From assembly GCA_963727465.1 (NCBI GenBank), contig CAVSGL010000007.1, positions 50,684-114,683 on the forward strand: a stretch of DNA of 64,000 nucleotides, read 5' to 3'. The translations under genes were made by a program, and so were the position numbers. This stretch comes from VRUE01 sp963727465 (GTDB taxonomy: Bacteria; Actinomycetota; Thermoleophilia; Solirubrobacterales; 70-9). Below are positions 52,171-60,489 of the stretch, piece by piece. Every line of letters starts with the position of its first letter. The stretch's first letter is position 1. The notes beneath the pieces are model-generated. The model was not told where the DNA came from, ran no database searches, and saw nothing but the letters and a program-made list of their open reading frames with translations.

Positions 52171-52526
52171 AAAGGCGACTGGACTGGACTGCTTGAGCAG
52201 CTTGAGGAAGAGGTCTCGAAGTCGCTTGTGAACGACGGCGAGGAAGAGCCGGTCGGGAGCGATCACCATGATCGCCTGCGCGACGCAGGGCGTTGCAAAT
52301 TCCGCGTCGACGACTTGGGGGCGGGCGTTGCCGGGCCCCTGAGGCGGGAGATCGTCCACCGTGCAATAACGACGGCGCAGAGAGTGTCGACGTCGGCGCG
52401 CGTCTTGGCCTTTCGGTCGACGGTTGCTTGAGTACCGTCGACTTCGGCCTCTCTGCGTTGAATTCCTCGATCACGACGGCTGAGGCAGGTTCTGCGGCAC
52501 CACCTCGCCTCTTCGGGGCCGCGGAA
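52171..52526. other. 356 bp with no recognisable gene
   Basis: Frames are open on both strands, but none shows a known motif or a clear start. One minus-strand reading (VIAPDRLFLAVVHKRLRDL) could be a worn transposase fragment; this is not supported further. Confidence 0.4.
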
Positions 52527-53271
52527 TCAACTATTTCGATGACGATGCTCAAACCACAACCGGAGCTCGACCCTCGCCAACGGTAGGTTGTGGTACATCA
52601 GCAGCGCCGACCCGGGTTCCCGTTCGCGCACGAGGTTCGAGGGCGCCAGGTCGCGGTAGGTTTGCCCCTCGGTCTCTGAGCGCCGCCCGCGCTCGCCGGT
52701 GTTGCGGGTGCGCTGCTCGAACTCTGCGGCGCCGGCGACGCGGGAGATGTAGTCGAGGGTCTCGGGGTCGGAGACGCCGGTGCCGAAGAGCTTGGCACGG
52801 TGGTTGTTGACGATCGTCGCCGCACGTTGCCCGTAGACGGTGCTGACCTGCGCCATGTCCTGAAAGACCGAGAGCAGCTGGATGCCCTGGCCGGCACGGG
52901 TGGAGGCGATCGCGTCGAGGTGTGGGATCGGGGCGATGTTCGCCGCCTCGTCCAGCAGGAGCAGCAGCGGCGGGTCCAGCGGCTTGTCTTCGCGGGCGGT
53001 GTGCTCGTAGGCGAAGCTCAGGAGCTCTTGCACGATCATCGAGAACATCGGGCGCAGGCGCTCCTGCTCCTGTAGCGGTGCACAGAGGTAGAGGGTGTTG
53101 CGCTCTCCGTCGAGCAGCAGCTCGGGCGTGTACTCGGGCGCGGTGGTGTTGGCTTTCACCCGCTCGTCGGCGAAGGCCGAGACGATCACCTCGGCGGTCG
53201 TGTAGACGGAGCTGCGCTGGCGCTCCTCACGGTTCTGCGTCGCCTGCCAGGCGCGCTCGGCGTCCCCTCTC
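52527..53271 (-). pseudogene. TraG/VirD4-type coupling protein, C-terminal fragment
   Basis: Coding sequence runs from the IS21-like end at 53271 (AWQATQNREERQRSSVYTTA) through FADERVKANTTAPEYTPELL, LLLLLDEAANIAPIPHLD (Walker B with DEAAN), STRAGQGIQLLSVFQDMAQV and YGQRAATIVNNHRAKLFGTG to HNLPLARVELRLWFEH and the stop at 52527. Walker A and the membrane part are missing. The intact ATPase would link the relaxosome to the secretion channel. Truncation is by the insertion at 53272. Confidence 0.8.
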
Positions 53272-53412
53272 TGCCAACGTCACGTGAGACACGCATGATT
53301 CGGGAATTACTGAACCCCGAGGGCGTGAATGGAGCACGGTACCTGTCAACGAAAATGAGACACCCGTCATCCGAATTTAGTGAGCAACCTCCTCTGACTT
53401 GGGCTTGTTGAT

Positions 53413-53435
53413 CCACGCTGCCGTCGGCAGCGTGG
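53413..53435 (+). terminator. hairpin used as group II intron target
   Basis: A perfect stem-loop CCACGCTGCC-GTC-GGCAGCGTGG. The intron begins at the next base (53436). Group IIC introns insert just past terminator-like stems. Confidence 0.65.
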
Positions 53436-54733
53436 GTGCGCCGGGCATGACGTTGAGATCGGAGGTGAAAGTCCTGACCAGGAGCCCTGACAGGGGGAAT
53501 CCAACATCGATGTGGCAAGGGCGCGGCCCGGAATTGACCGGGCGACTCGTCGACGTGCAGCGTTGTCGGCGGGTTTCCGCGAGGGCGGGTCTGAAGGAAG
53601 CCCTAGATGCGCTGCGGCTGCGAACGAAAGTGAAGCGCCGTGAAGGCGTCCGTCGCCGGGCGAGTTGGCTCGCGGCAACGATGCCCTGTTCCTGTTGGAG
53701 CGGCGGGCGTATTGGCGACGCGATCGCGGCGAAATCTCAACGTCTTACCCCGGGAGGTCTGCTGGGTCCCGATGAGGTTGGTCGGTAGACCGGAGAACGA
53801 AAGGACGACGGCCGATGGCCCAGCAGAATTCGGAGGATCGCGTAGTACCGGACGGCGGGGTAACTCCCGCCCAGCCCGGCGGTGCGAGCACCGGCGGGCA
53901 AGGGAAGGCGATCCCGGTCGATCAAGCGGCATCGCAGCTGCGACTGCCGATCGCAACAGCAGAAGCCCCGCAAGGGGGCTCCCGCGACCGGTTCCCGGAC
54001 CACTCCGGGGGCAGGGCGGACGGGGGAGCGCCGAAGGCGATCGTCAACGAGCAGACGTGCGTGCCCGCGACGATGGATGAGGTCGTCGAGCGACTCGACT
54101 CGGCGTTGTCGAAGGTGGTGTCGAACAAGGGGGCGCCCGGCCCCGACGGGATGACGGTCGAGGCGCTGAGCGCGCAATGGCCGTCCATCTCACCGAAGCT
54201 TCGCGCCGACCTGCTCGCAGGGAGGTGGCGTCCCGGCGAGATCCGCCGGGCGCATATCCCCAAGGTGGGCGGTGGGAAGCGCGGGCTGGGAATCCCCAAC
54301 GTGGCCGACAGGGTGGTGATGGAGGCCGTGCGCGCGGTGCTCGAACCGCGCTTCGAGCCGACGTTTCATCCGTCGAGCCACGGGTTTCGACCCGGCCGCA
54401 GCTGCCACACGGCGGTGGCCGAGGCCGCTCAGCACATGCGGGAAGGACACGAGTGGGTGGTAGATGTCGATTTGGAGAAATTCTTTGATCGCGTCAATCA
54501 CCAGCGGCTGATGGCGCGACTCGCTCGGCGGGTCGGCGATCGGCGGCTGCTCGTCCTGATCGGCAGGCTGCTGAGGGCCAAGGTCGTATTGCCGGACGGC
54601 GTGGTGATCGGCGTCGATGAGGGCGTGCCGCAAGGCTCGCCGCTCTCGCCGCTGCTCTCCAACGTCGTGCTGGACGAGCTCGACCAAGAGCTTGCCCGGC
54701 GTGGCCACCGGTTCGTCCGCTACGCCGATGACT

Positions 54734-56681
54734 GTGCGCCACGAACGCAAAGGAGGCTCGAAGTAGAACGAACCAACCAGATGCGGTGCTGCACGAGAGA
54801 TGGAGGAGTCGGGCGGCTTTGCCGGCGAACCTCCGCGGCCGCCTTGCAGGAGGAGGCCGCAAACCACCCCGAGCTGCTGCGGTCAAGAGCCGTGGTGGTG
54901 AGCGTCGTGGGAAAAGGCGCGCCGAGAGTGCGTCAGGTGTGGATCACGAAGGCGAACGCGAGTAAACCACTGATGAAGTGTCGTAAGCGTATCGGCGACA
55001 TCAAAACCGGGGTCGAGTCGTTTCCCCGGGATGAGCCTGGCGGGTGCCTGCCGACTGGCCAGGTGGTGTCCGGCATGAAGGTGGCGCGAGCGTGGTCCGG
55101 GCTCTCGTGTGGAACGTGGGAACCTGTCGCCCCGCACCCGCTGGCGACCAGTGGCGCAGCATTGGCCCACGGTCCTCGGCGGAAGGGAGAGCCCCAAGCA
55201 GCAGGAACTGCAAGGGGTCGAGTACCGACGCGGGGCACAGGGGCGGACCATCTCGTAGTAGCGGCGATGCCCGGTAACGCGGGCGGAGCGAAGGGGATGG
55301 GTCGTCCGGGCTTGTTGTCGGGTCAACCGCAAATCGCGGGAGGAGCCTGGTGAGCAAGTCGAAGCCGAAGTCGTTTGACATCTCCAAGCAGGCCGTTTGG
55401 AAGGCCTGGTTGAGGGTCAAGGCCAACAGGGGCGCCGCCGGGGTTGACGAGCAGTCGATCTCCGAGTTCGAGGGGGACCTGGAAGGGAACCTCTACAAGC
55501 TCTGGAACAGGCTCTCGTCGGGAAGCTACTTCCCGCCCCCGGTGCGCGAGGTGCAGATACCGAAGCGAGACGGCAGCCCGAGGACTCTCGGGGTGCCGAC
55601 CGTCGCGGACAGGATCGCCCAGACGGTGGTGTGCGGGTACCTGGAACCCGAGGTGGAGCCTCGCTTCCACCCGGACTCCTACGGGTACCGGCCGGGCCGC
55701 TCGGCGCTGGACGCGGTGGGGGTCTGTCGGAAGCGCTGCTGGCGACGGGACTGGGTTTTGGACCTGGACCTGAAGTCGTTTTTCGACAGCGTCCCGTGGG
55801 ACCTCGTTCTCAAGGCGGTCGCGCACCACACCGACCAGCGCTGGGTCCTGCTCTACGTGGAGCGGTGGCTGAAAGCGCCGCTGCAACGCGAGGACGGCAG
55901 CCTGGTCGAGCGGGATCGCGGCACCCCTCAGGGGTCGGCGATCTCACCGCTGCTGGCCAACATGTTCCTGCACTACGCGTTCGACACCTGGATGGCGCGG
56001 AAGTTCCCGGCCGTTCGCTTCGAGCGCTATTGCGATGACGTGATCGTCCACGCCGGAAGCGAGCGCAAAACCCGCGAGTTGCGGGCAGCGATCGTTTCGC
56101 GCCTGGCCGAATGCGGCCTTGAGCTCAACGAGCAAAAGACCCGCATCGTGTATTGCAAGGACGCCGACCGGCGCGGCTCTTACGAGCACACGTCGTTTGA
56201 CTTCCTCGGCTACACGTTTCGGCCGAGGCTGTCGAAGTCGAGGTTCGGGAAGCACTTCGTGAACTTCACCCCGGCGGTCTCCAAGGAGGCGGGCAAGCGG
56301 ATGCGGCGCGAGATGCGCCGCTGGGGCCTGCACCGGCGCAGCGACAAGACCCTCACCGACCTGGCGCGGATGTTCAACCCCGTGATCCAGGGCTGGATCA
56401 ACTATTACGGGCGCTTCTACAAGTCCATGTTGAATCCGACCTTCCGCCACCTCAACGAGATCCTCGAGAGGTGGGCTGCTCGGAAGTACAAGCGGCTCTA
56501 CCGCCGCCGCGCGCGGGCACGCAGCTTCCTGGCCGACGTCGCAAGACGCGACCCGGGGTTGTTCGCCCACTGGCGCTTGGGAGTGCGGCCGAACGGCTGG
56601 GCGATGGGAGCCGGATGAGCGGAGACGTTCAAGTCCGGTTCTGCGAGCGCCGGGGGGTGCGAATCCCCCCGGCGACTCTCC
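54734..56681 (+). mobile_element. group II intron 2 (inner), complete
   Basis: It begins GTGCGCCACGAACG at 54734. Domain V is at 56608-56643 (GAGCCGGATGAGC...GTCCGGTTCTG), and a domain VI hairpin (CGCCGGGGGG...CCCCCCGGCG) follows, ending near 56681. About 1.95 kb with an intact RT gene, so it may be active. The ends are placed to within about 2 nt. Confidence 0.8.
55350..56618 (+). CDS. ltrA: group II intron 2 reverse transcriptase/maturase
   Basis: A complete 422-aa RT from GTG 55350. Motifs: NRGAAGVDEQSISEFE, VQIPKRDGSPRTLGVPTVAD, DSYGYRPGRSALDAV, VLDLDLKSFFDSVPWDL, RGTPQGSAISPLLANMFLHY, FERYCDDVIVHAG (active-site YCDD), SFDFLGYTFRPRLSKSRFG and the maturase X domain INYYGRFYKSML. No HNH endonuclease domain. 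The stop lies inside domain V, as is common. The protein helps splicing and retrotransposition of its own RNA. Confidence 0.93.
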   Translation: MSKSKPKSFDISKQAVWKAWLRVKANRGAAGVDEQSISEFEGDLEGNLYKLWNRLSSGSYFPPPVREVQIPKRDGSPRTLGVPTVADRIAQTVVCGYLEPEVEPRFHPDSYGYRPGRSALDAVGVCRKRCWRRDWVLDLDLKSFFDSVPWDLVLKAVAHHTDQRWVLLYVERWLKAPLQREDGSLVERDRGTPQGSAISPLLANMFLHYAFDTWMARKFPAVRFERYCDDVIVHAGSERKTRELRAAIVSRLAECGLELNEQKTRIVYCKDADRRGSYEHTSFDFLGYTFRPRLSKSRFGKHFVNFTPAVSKEAGKRMRREMRRWGLHRRSDKTLTDLARMFNPVIQGWINYYGRFYKSMLNPTFRHLNEILERWAARKYKRLYRRRARARSFLADVARRDPGLFAHWRLGVRPNGWAMGAG

Positions 56682-57545
56682 GCAACGTCTACGTGCGCAG
56701 CGAGCGGGCTGGGATGCGGGTGATGGCCAGCCTGGAGCGGTTCATCGAAGGGCGCCTGCGCCTGAAGATCAACTGCGACAAGTCGGCCGTCGCCCGACCG
56801 GAGGACCGTCACTTCCTCGGCTTCCGCCTGCGGCGCGATCCGCAGTCGGGGGCGGTGGAGGCGCGGCTCTCGGAGCGCACGGTGCGCTCCGCGATGGCGC
56901 GCATCCGCGAGCTGACGCCTCGACAGTGGGGAGGCAGCCTCGACAGCTGCATCTCCCGCGTCAACGCGTGGCTCCGCGGGTGGTATGAGTTCTTCGGGAT
57001 CGTTGCGGCTGGCGAGGAGTACGTATTGCGCGCGCTGGACGCCCACATCCGTAGGCGTCTGCGTGCGATCGTGCTCAAGCACTGGCGACGACCGAGGACG
57101 ATCGTCCACAACCTCATCGCCCTGGGAGTGTCACGGCGAAGCGCAATGGCGAGTGTCTACGGCGGGCGCAAGTCCGCCTGGGCTCTCAGCCACAGCTACG
57201 CGGTTGACAAGGCGATGCCCGTCGCGTTCTTCACGGAACGGGCGCTGATTCGCCTGGTGGTCTTGCACCGCCGCTCCCGCAAGGACATCATCGCTCCCGT
57301 CCGACCCCAGCTGACATTGGGGTGGGGATGAAGATCGAGGTCGCAAACCGGCCAGCGGCGGGGCCTGCAACCCGCCGTTCCGAAGAGCCGTGTGCGAACA
57401 GCGCAAGCACGGTTCTGTGGGAGCCGGGGCGGGCAACCGCCCCGGCTACCCGACAGCGGCGGGGGGCGGGCGGCGTTTTCCGTCAGGGGCCGACGCGACG
57501 GTCGCGGGTGACGATGCCTGCGATCCGAAGGGAGGCCCCGAGGGG

Positions 57546-57628
57546 ATGCTCACACAGGAGGATGACGTGGAGATTCAAGCCCTTGCCAAGCGGGAATGGT
57601 CGATCTCGGCCATCGCCAGGAGATTCGG
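57546..57628 (+). pseudogene. istA: IS21 IstA N-terminal fragment
   Basis: About 28 codons: MLTQEDDVEIQALAKREWSI then SAIARRFG, the N-terminal HTH of IstA transposases. The frame then crosses into integrase DNA (GTGCTCGATTGGAGCC). It is a deletion junction. Confidence 0.6.
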
Positions 57629-58131
57629 GTGCTCGATTGGAGCCATCTCAACCTCGACGCTGGCGCGATGGAGCTTGCGGGCGATGAGGAAGGTCGCAAA
57701 CCGGGTGGCTCTTGGCGGATTGTGCCCTTGGTCGCCCCGCTTCTCTCGATCCTGCGTCAGGAGTGGCTGGCGCAGGGCCGTCCGAAGAAGGGCAAGGTCT
57801 GTCCGCCGCGTCGCAAGTCGCGCTCAGGTCTGCTCGCTGTCGGTCAACTTCAACGCAGGGTGCTCCAGCGCTGGCTCGACTTGGGGCTGGAGCCGATCAG
57901 ACTGCACGAGGCGCGCCATACCGCCGCGACGTGGCTCGACCATGCGTCTCGCCCAAGGTCGGTTCACAGATCATGGGCCACAAGACGCCCGAGTATCAGC
58001 CCGGTGCGGCGAGGATCACCCTCGAGCGCTATACGCACGTGCTTCCCGGCGAGCTTGAGCGCGCTCGCGAGCAACTGGATCAGTTCCTCGCCGAGCGCGC
58101 GGCCGACGAAGCTAAGCTTCGTCGCGTCTGA
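57629..58131 (+). pseudogene. int: tyrosine integrase, C-terminal catalytic part, frameshifted
   Basis: Reads VLDWSHLNLDAGAMELAGDE, SWRIVPLVAPLLSILRQEWL, RLHEARHTAATWLDHA (H-x2-R box), then after a one-base loss near 57937-57944 VSPKVGSQIMGHKTPEYQPG and ITLERYTHVLPGELERAREQ with the catalytic tyrosine. The N-terminal arm-binding part and the first arginine are missing, replaced by the istA fragment. It lies 116 bp from attR and would have moved the element in and out of the tRNA gene. Confidence 0.85.
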
Positions 58132-58247
58132 GATCGCAGAGACATTCCAGAGGCCGGGGGAGTGGCAGGCCCGAGGGGGTTTCGTTCTCGTTTCGTTCCC
58201 CCCGACGTTCCCCCGAGAACTGCCTTGAATAAGATTTGGCTCTGCAA

Positions 58248-58296
58248 GACGCCTGGGGGAGTGAGTTAACGGCTATGCGCACGGTCTCCAAAACCG
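58248..58296 (+). repeat. attR: right 49-bp direct repeat
   Basis: Identical to 33356-33404. Here it continues into a 3' half that pairs correctly with the GGGGGAG acceptor, so the complete tRNA-like gene is at this end. Confidence 0.85.
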
Positions 58297-58326
58297 TGAA
58301 TCCGGGTTCGAATCCCGGCTCCCCCG
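58255..58326 (+). tRNA. tRNA-Trp-like (CCA) with degenerate D-arm
   Basis: A 72-nt tRNA: acceptor GGGGGAG (58255-58261) with CTCCCCC (58319-58325), discriminator G; anticodon arm ACGGT-CTCCAAA-ACCGT gives CCA (Trp); T-arm CCGGG-TTCGAAT-CCCGG. The 19 nt between acceptor and anticodon stem (TGAGTTAACGGCTATGCGC) keep the GG of the D-loop but form no proper D-stem. It may be a divergent or duplicate tRNA-Trp. Confidence 0.65.
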
Positions 58327-58343
58327 CTATATAGGATCGGACT

Positions 58344-59291
58344 GTGCGTGCGCGGCGGCAGGGGCGATGGGCGATCGTTCGCCTGTTTGGCGTCACCGCC
58401 CTTGTCGCCGGACTCGGCGGCCCGGCTACGGCGGGGGCGCTGCCGGGGCCGCGCAACCCCGAAACACCACTGATCGCGCCCAGCCTTCCTGCGCCGCCCG
58501 GGTTCGAGCTCAGAGCGACCGACGGATTCACGTTCCAGCTCGCGATGCTCGGCGCGGGCGGCTCGAGCGGCTCGGTCGCTGCGCTCATCCTCGTGCGCGG
58601 ACGAAGCGGCTCGGTCTCCTACCTCGCGCCGGCAACCGCCACCGCGGAATCCTTCGACGTCGATCTCGGCGAATTGGGCCATATCGAGGTCGCCTTCCAC
58701 GCGACCGGGGGAAGCGAGCCGCGGGGCTCGACCTGCGGCACGGGGGCTGCGCCCGCCTTCGCTGCCGGCTACTACGAAGGCGCCATCGCCTTCCACGGCG
58801 AGGAGGGGTACACGTCCGTCGAAGCGTCCCGGGCCAGGGGGGACGCGCGCCCGGCGCTTGACCTTCTCTGCCCGGGAAGTGGCAGCTCGGGCAGCGGCCC
58901 GGGGCTTCCCGGGGCCGAGCTGCGCGTCCGGGGGAGGCGTGGGAGCTCGACCCCCTCGCTGACCGTGGTCGAGAACAACCGCAGGGCCCCGGTCCAGCTC
59001 GAAGTCAACGCGGGCGAGCGCCGCGGCGAAATCGCGATCGAGAGAACCGTGCGGATCAGGGCGCCCCGCACCGCGTTCCGTTACGACAGGAGGCTGCGGC
59101 GGGCGGTCGTCCGGCCACCCGCTCCCTTCACGGGCGCCGGGCGGTTCCGCCGCACGGCTCATGGCCCCGGGCGATGGATCGGGAATCTCAGCGTGGACAT
59201 GCCGGGCCGGTCGGAGGTGCCGCTGACCGGGGGGCGCGTGCAGGCGAGCCTGTCTCGCGCGCGTTTCAAGGGCTCCGGCCCGATCGGCTGA
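58344..59291 (+). CDS. secreted protein of unknown function
   Basis: A 315-aa protein from GTG 58344, 17 bp after the tRNA. Signal-like segment VRLFGVTALVAGLGGPATAG, then a beta-rich domain: GFTFQLAMLGAGGSSGSVAA, GELGHIEVAFHATGGSEPRG, FAAGYYEGAIAFHGEEGYTS. Similar exported proteins are frequent in Solirubrobacterales. Function unknown. Confidence 0.65.
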   Translation: MRARRQGRWAIVRLFGVTALVAGLGGPATAGALPGPRNPETPLIAPSLPAPPGFELRATDGFTFQLAMLGAGGSSGSVAALILVRGRSGSVSYLAPATATAESFDVDLGELGHIEVAFHATGGSEPRGSTCGTGAAPAFAAGYYEGAIAFHGEEGYTSVEASRARGDARPALDLLCPGSGSSGSGPGLPGAELRVRGRRGSSTPSLTVVENNRRAPVQLEVNAGERRGEIAIERTVRIRAPRTAFRYDRRLRRAVVRPPAPFTGAGRFRRTAHGPGRWIGNLSVDMPGRSEVPLTGGRVQASLSRARFKGSGPIG

Positions 59292-59366
59292 CCGGCCGCC
59301 CCCGGAAAAGAACTCGCGCCTGGGCGAAGATGGGAGGTCCATCGCCCAGACGCGCGGCGCCGGATG

Positions 59367-59386
59367 CTACTTATAAGTCTGTAGAC
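59367..59386. promoter_or_regulatory. C-box-like operator 1
   Basis: CTACTTATAAGTCTGTAGAC, 52 bp before the GTG of the first XRE gene (start to start). It contains the palindromes ACTTATAAGT and GTCTGTAGAC and resembles operators of restriction-modification controller (C) proteins. Confidence 0.6.
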
Positions 59387-59418
59387 CGTCAAGTAGCAAT
59401 CGGGGACCTTCCGTCGCG

Positions 59419-59640
59419 GTGGAAGGCGACCTACAGCGGGTGTTCGGTCTGAACCTGTTGGCTCACCGGCAGGCCAGAGAGCTGAGCCAGGAAGCGTTTG
59501 CCGAGGTGCTCGGCTTCCATCGCACCTACATGGGCGACCTCGAGCGGGGCGAGCGCAACCTGACCCTGAAAAGCGTCGAGCGGATCGCCGAGCGGCTGGG
59601 CGAGGAGCCGCTCTCCATGTTGCGCGCCGGCAGGAACTGA
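59419..59640 (+). CDS. XRE-family regulator, C-protein-like (1)
   Basis: A 73-aa single-domain HTH protein from GTG 59419: VFGLNLLAHRQARELSQEAF, AEVLGFHRTYMGDLERGERN and LTLKSVERIAERLGEEPLSM. The wording (SQE-x-FA, HRTY-x-G-x-ERGERN) is that of C proteins, which regulate restriction-modification genes. No restriction or methylase gene is adjacent. It follows a conserved operator. Confidence 0.88.
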   Translation: MEGDLQRVFGLNLLAHRQARELSQEAFAEVLGFHRTYMGDLERGERNLTLKSVERIAERLGEEPLSMLRAGRN

Positions 59641-59738
59641 GAGGGGATTTCCGGGAACCACGGACGGCGAGTCCGGTACCGCCGGGTCCTGCTTGGGTCA
59701 AGTGGTGCGCCTGCCGGCTGTCGGTCAAGAAAACAGCG

Positions 59739-59758
59739 CTACCTATAGGTCTGTAGAC
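59739..59758. promoter_or_regulatory. C-box-like operator 2
   Basis: CTACCTATAGGTCTGTAGAC, 18 of 20 identical to box 1; the two changes are compensatory and keep the palindrome (ACCTATAGGT for ACTTATAAGT). 53 bp before the ATG of the second XRE gene. Confidence 0.6.
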
Positions 59759-59791
59759 TTAGAAGCAGCAAATGGCGAGCGTCCTGCCTGG

Positions 59792-60016
59792 ATGGAGGGC
59801 GACTTGCAGCGCACGTTTGGCCGCAACCTTCGTGCCTACCGGAAGGAGCGCGGCCTGAGCCAGGAGGCGTTTGCACTTCAGCTCGGCGTGCACCGCACCT
59901 ACGTAGGAGGCATCGAGAGAGGCGAGCGCAACCTGACCCTCAAGAACGTGGAGCGGATGGCGGGCAGGATCGAGCTGACGCCGCTGGCGCTGCTTGCGCC
60001 TGACGACGCAAGGTAG
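59792..60016 (+). CDS. XRE-family regulator, C-protein-like (2)
   Basis: A 74-aa protein from ATG 59792 (MEGDLQRTFGRNLRAYRKER). A longer TTG start at 59693 would place the operator inside the gene, so 59792 is preferred. HTH: GLSQEAFALQLGVHRTYVGG, IERGERNLTLKNVERMAGRI. It is a diverged tandem copy of the gene at 59419, with the same leader layout. Confidence 0.88.
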   Translation: MEGDLQRTFGRNLRAYRKERGLSQEAFALQLGVHRTYVGGIERGERNLTLKNVERMAGRIELTPLALLAPDDAR

Positions 60017-60063
60017 ACCTCCGCCCGGCGCCGAGGGTTCGCCGACGAGGAAGCGAGGCTGGA

Positions 60064-60297
60064 GTGGCATCAGGAACAAAGGACCGCGAGAGGCCGGACG
60101 CAGATCGCCGCCGGCTGACACGAGCGGTCCAGCATCCGCTCAGGGCGCAGGTGCACTCTGAGCTCTCCCGGCGGGAGATGAGCACAGCGGAGCTCACCGC
60201 CCAGCTCCGTGTGGGCCCCGGCCTCATCGCCTACCACCATCGGGTGCTCGATCGACTGGGGATGCTTCCCGACCCGCCCGAGCTGGAGAGCCCCTGA
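60064..60297 (+). CDS. small winged-helix (ArsR-like) protein
   Basis: A 77-aa protein from GTG 60064: RRRLTRAVQHPLRAQVHSEL, SRREMSTAELTAQLRVGPGL and IAYHHRVLDRLGMLPDPP. This is the helix-turn-helix pattern of ArsR-type regulators (AHPLR...ELA...SYHLRVL). It lacks any sensor part. 47 bp downstream of the second XRE gene, same strand. Confidence 0.65.
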   Translation: MASGTKDRERPDADRRRLTRAVQHPLRAQVHSELSRREMSTAELTAQLRVGPGLIAYHHRVLDRLGMLPDPPELESP

Positions 60298-60489
60298 GCG
60301 TCGTACGCAAGGCACTGCGCATCGGCGCCGGCAATCCGCCCCCCCGAGTCATCCGACGCTCCCCCTATATTCCCACCCGAACAAACGTTCCCCGACCCTG
60401 CGCGGGCGGGCGCGATCGAAATAAAGCGGCCCCCGGACGGCGCCGACACGCCGGCCGAGGGCCTGACCACAAGGAGATGAAACCTCCCA

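Larger units (their letters stand above)
53815..57331 (+). pseudogene. ltrA: group II intron 1 reverse transcriptase/maturase, split by intron 2
   Basis: Exon 1 (53815-54733) encodes RT motifs NKGAPGPDGMTVEAL, HIPKVGGGKRGLGIPNVADR, HGFRPGRSCHTAV, VVDVDLEKFFDRVNHQRL and GVPQGSPLSPLLSNVVLDEL, and stops in FVRYADDC. Exon 2 (56682-57331) resumes as NVYVRSERAGMRVMASLERF with KSAVARPEDRHFLGF and the X domain (LRGWYEFFGIVAAGEEYV). Joining 54733 to 56682 restores a 522-codon frame (919 + 650 nt) and the usual YADDCN wording. The gene is therefore silent unless the inner intron is spliced out. Confidence 0.85.
53436..57454 (+). mobile_element. group II intron 1 (outer), interrupted by intron 2
   Basis: It begins GTGCGCCGGGCATGACG at 53436. 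Domain V is at about 57385-57417 (GAGCCGTG...CACGGTTCTG) and domain VI ends near CTACCCGAC at 57454. It is 4019 bp with the inner intron, about 2071 bp without, a normal length. The hairpin at its 5' flank is typical of class C (IIC) targets. Confidence 0.8.
53272..57628 (+). mobile_element. IS21-like left end and istA start, split by a group II intron
   Basis: Two related terminal-type repeats occur, TGCCAACG...TGAGACACGC (from 53272) and TGTCAACG...TGAGACACCC (from 53344), like the multiple end repeats of IS21. The leader continues to 53435, is interrupted by intron 1 (53436-57454), and resumes to an istA-like start at 57546. The element ends abruptly at about 57628 inside istA, where integrase sequence begins. 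Confidence 0.55.
33356..58296 (+). mobile_element. decayed integrative conjugative element in a tRNA-Trp-like gene
   Basis: The ends are 49-bp perfect direct repeats (33356-33404 and 58248-58296), 24,892 bp apart, covering the 5' half of a tRNA-Trp-like gene. Inside are ParB-like and MobF relaxase genes next to the left repeat, a TraG/VirD4 coupling protein fragment, and a tyrosine integrase next to the right repeat: the parts list of an actinobacterial ICE. All four are broken. Cargo includes a PucR regulator and Rhs loci with lower GC than the host genes. It has also been invaded by an IS1380-type element, an IS21-like end and two group II introns. Confidence 0.75.
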
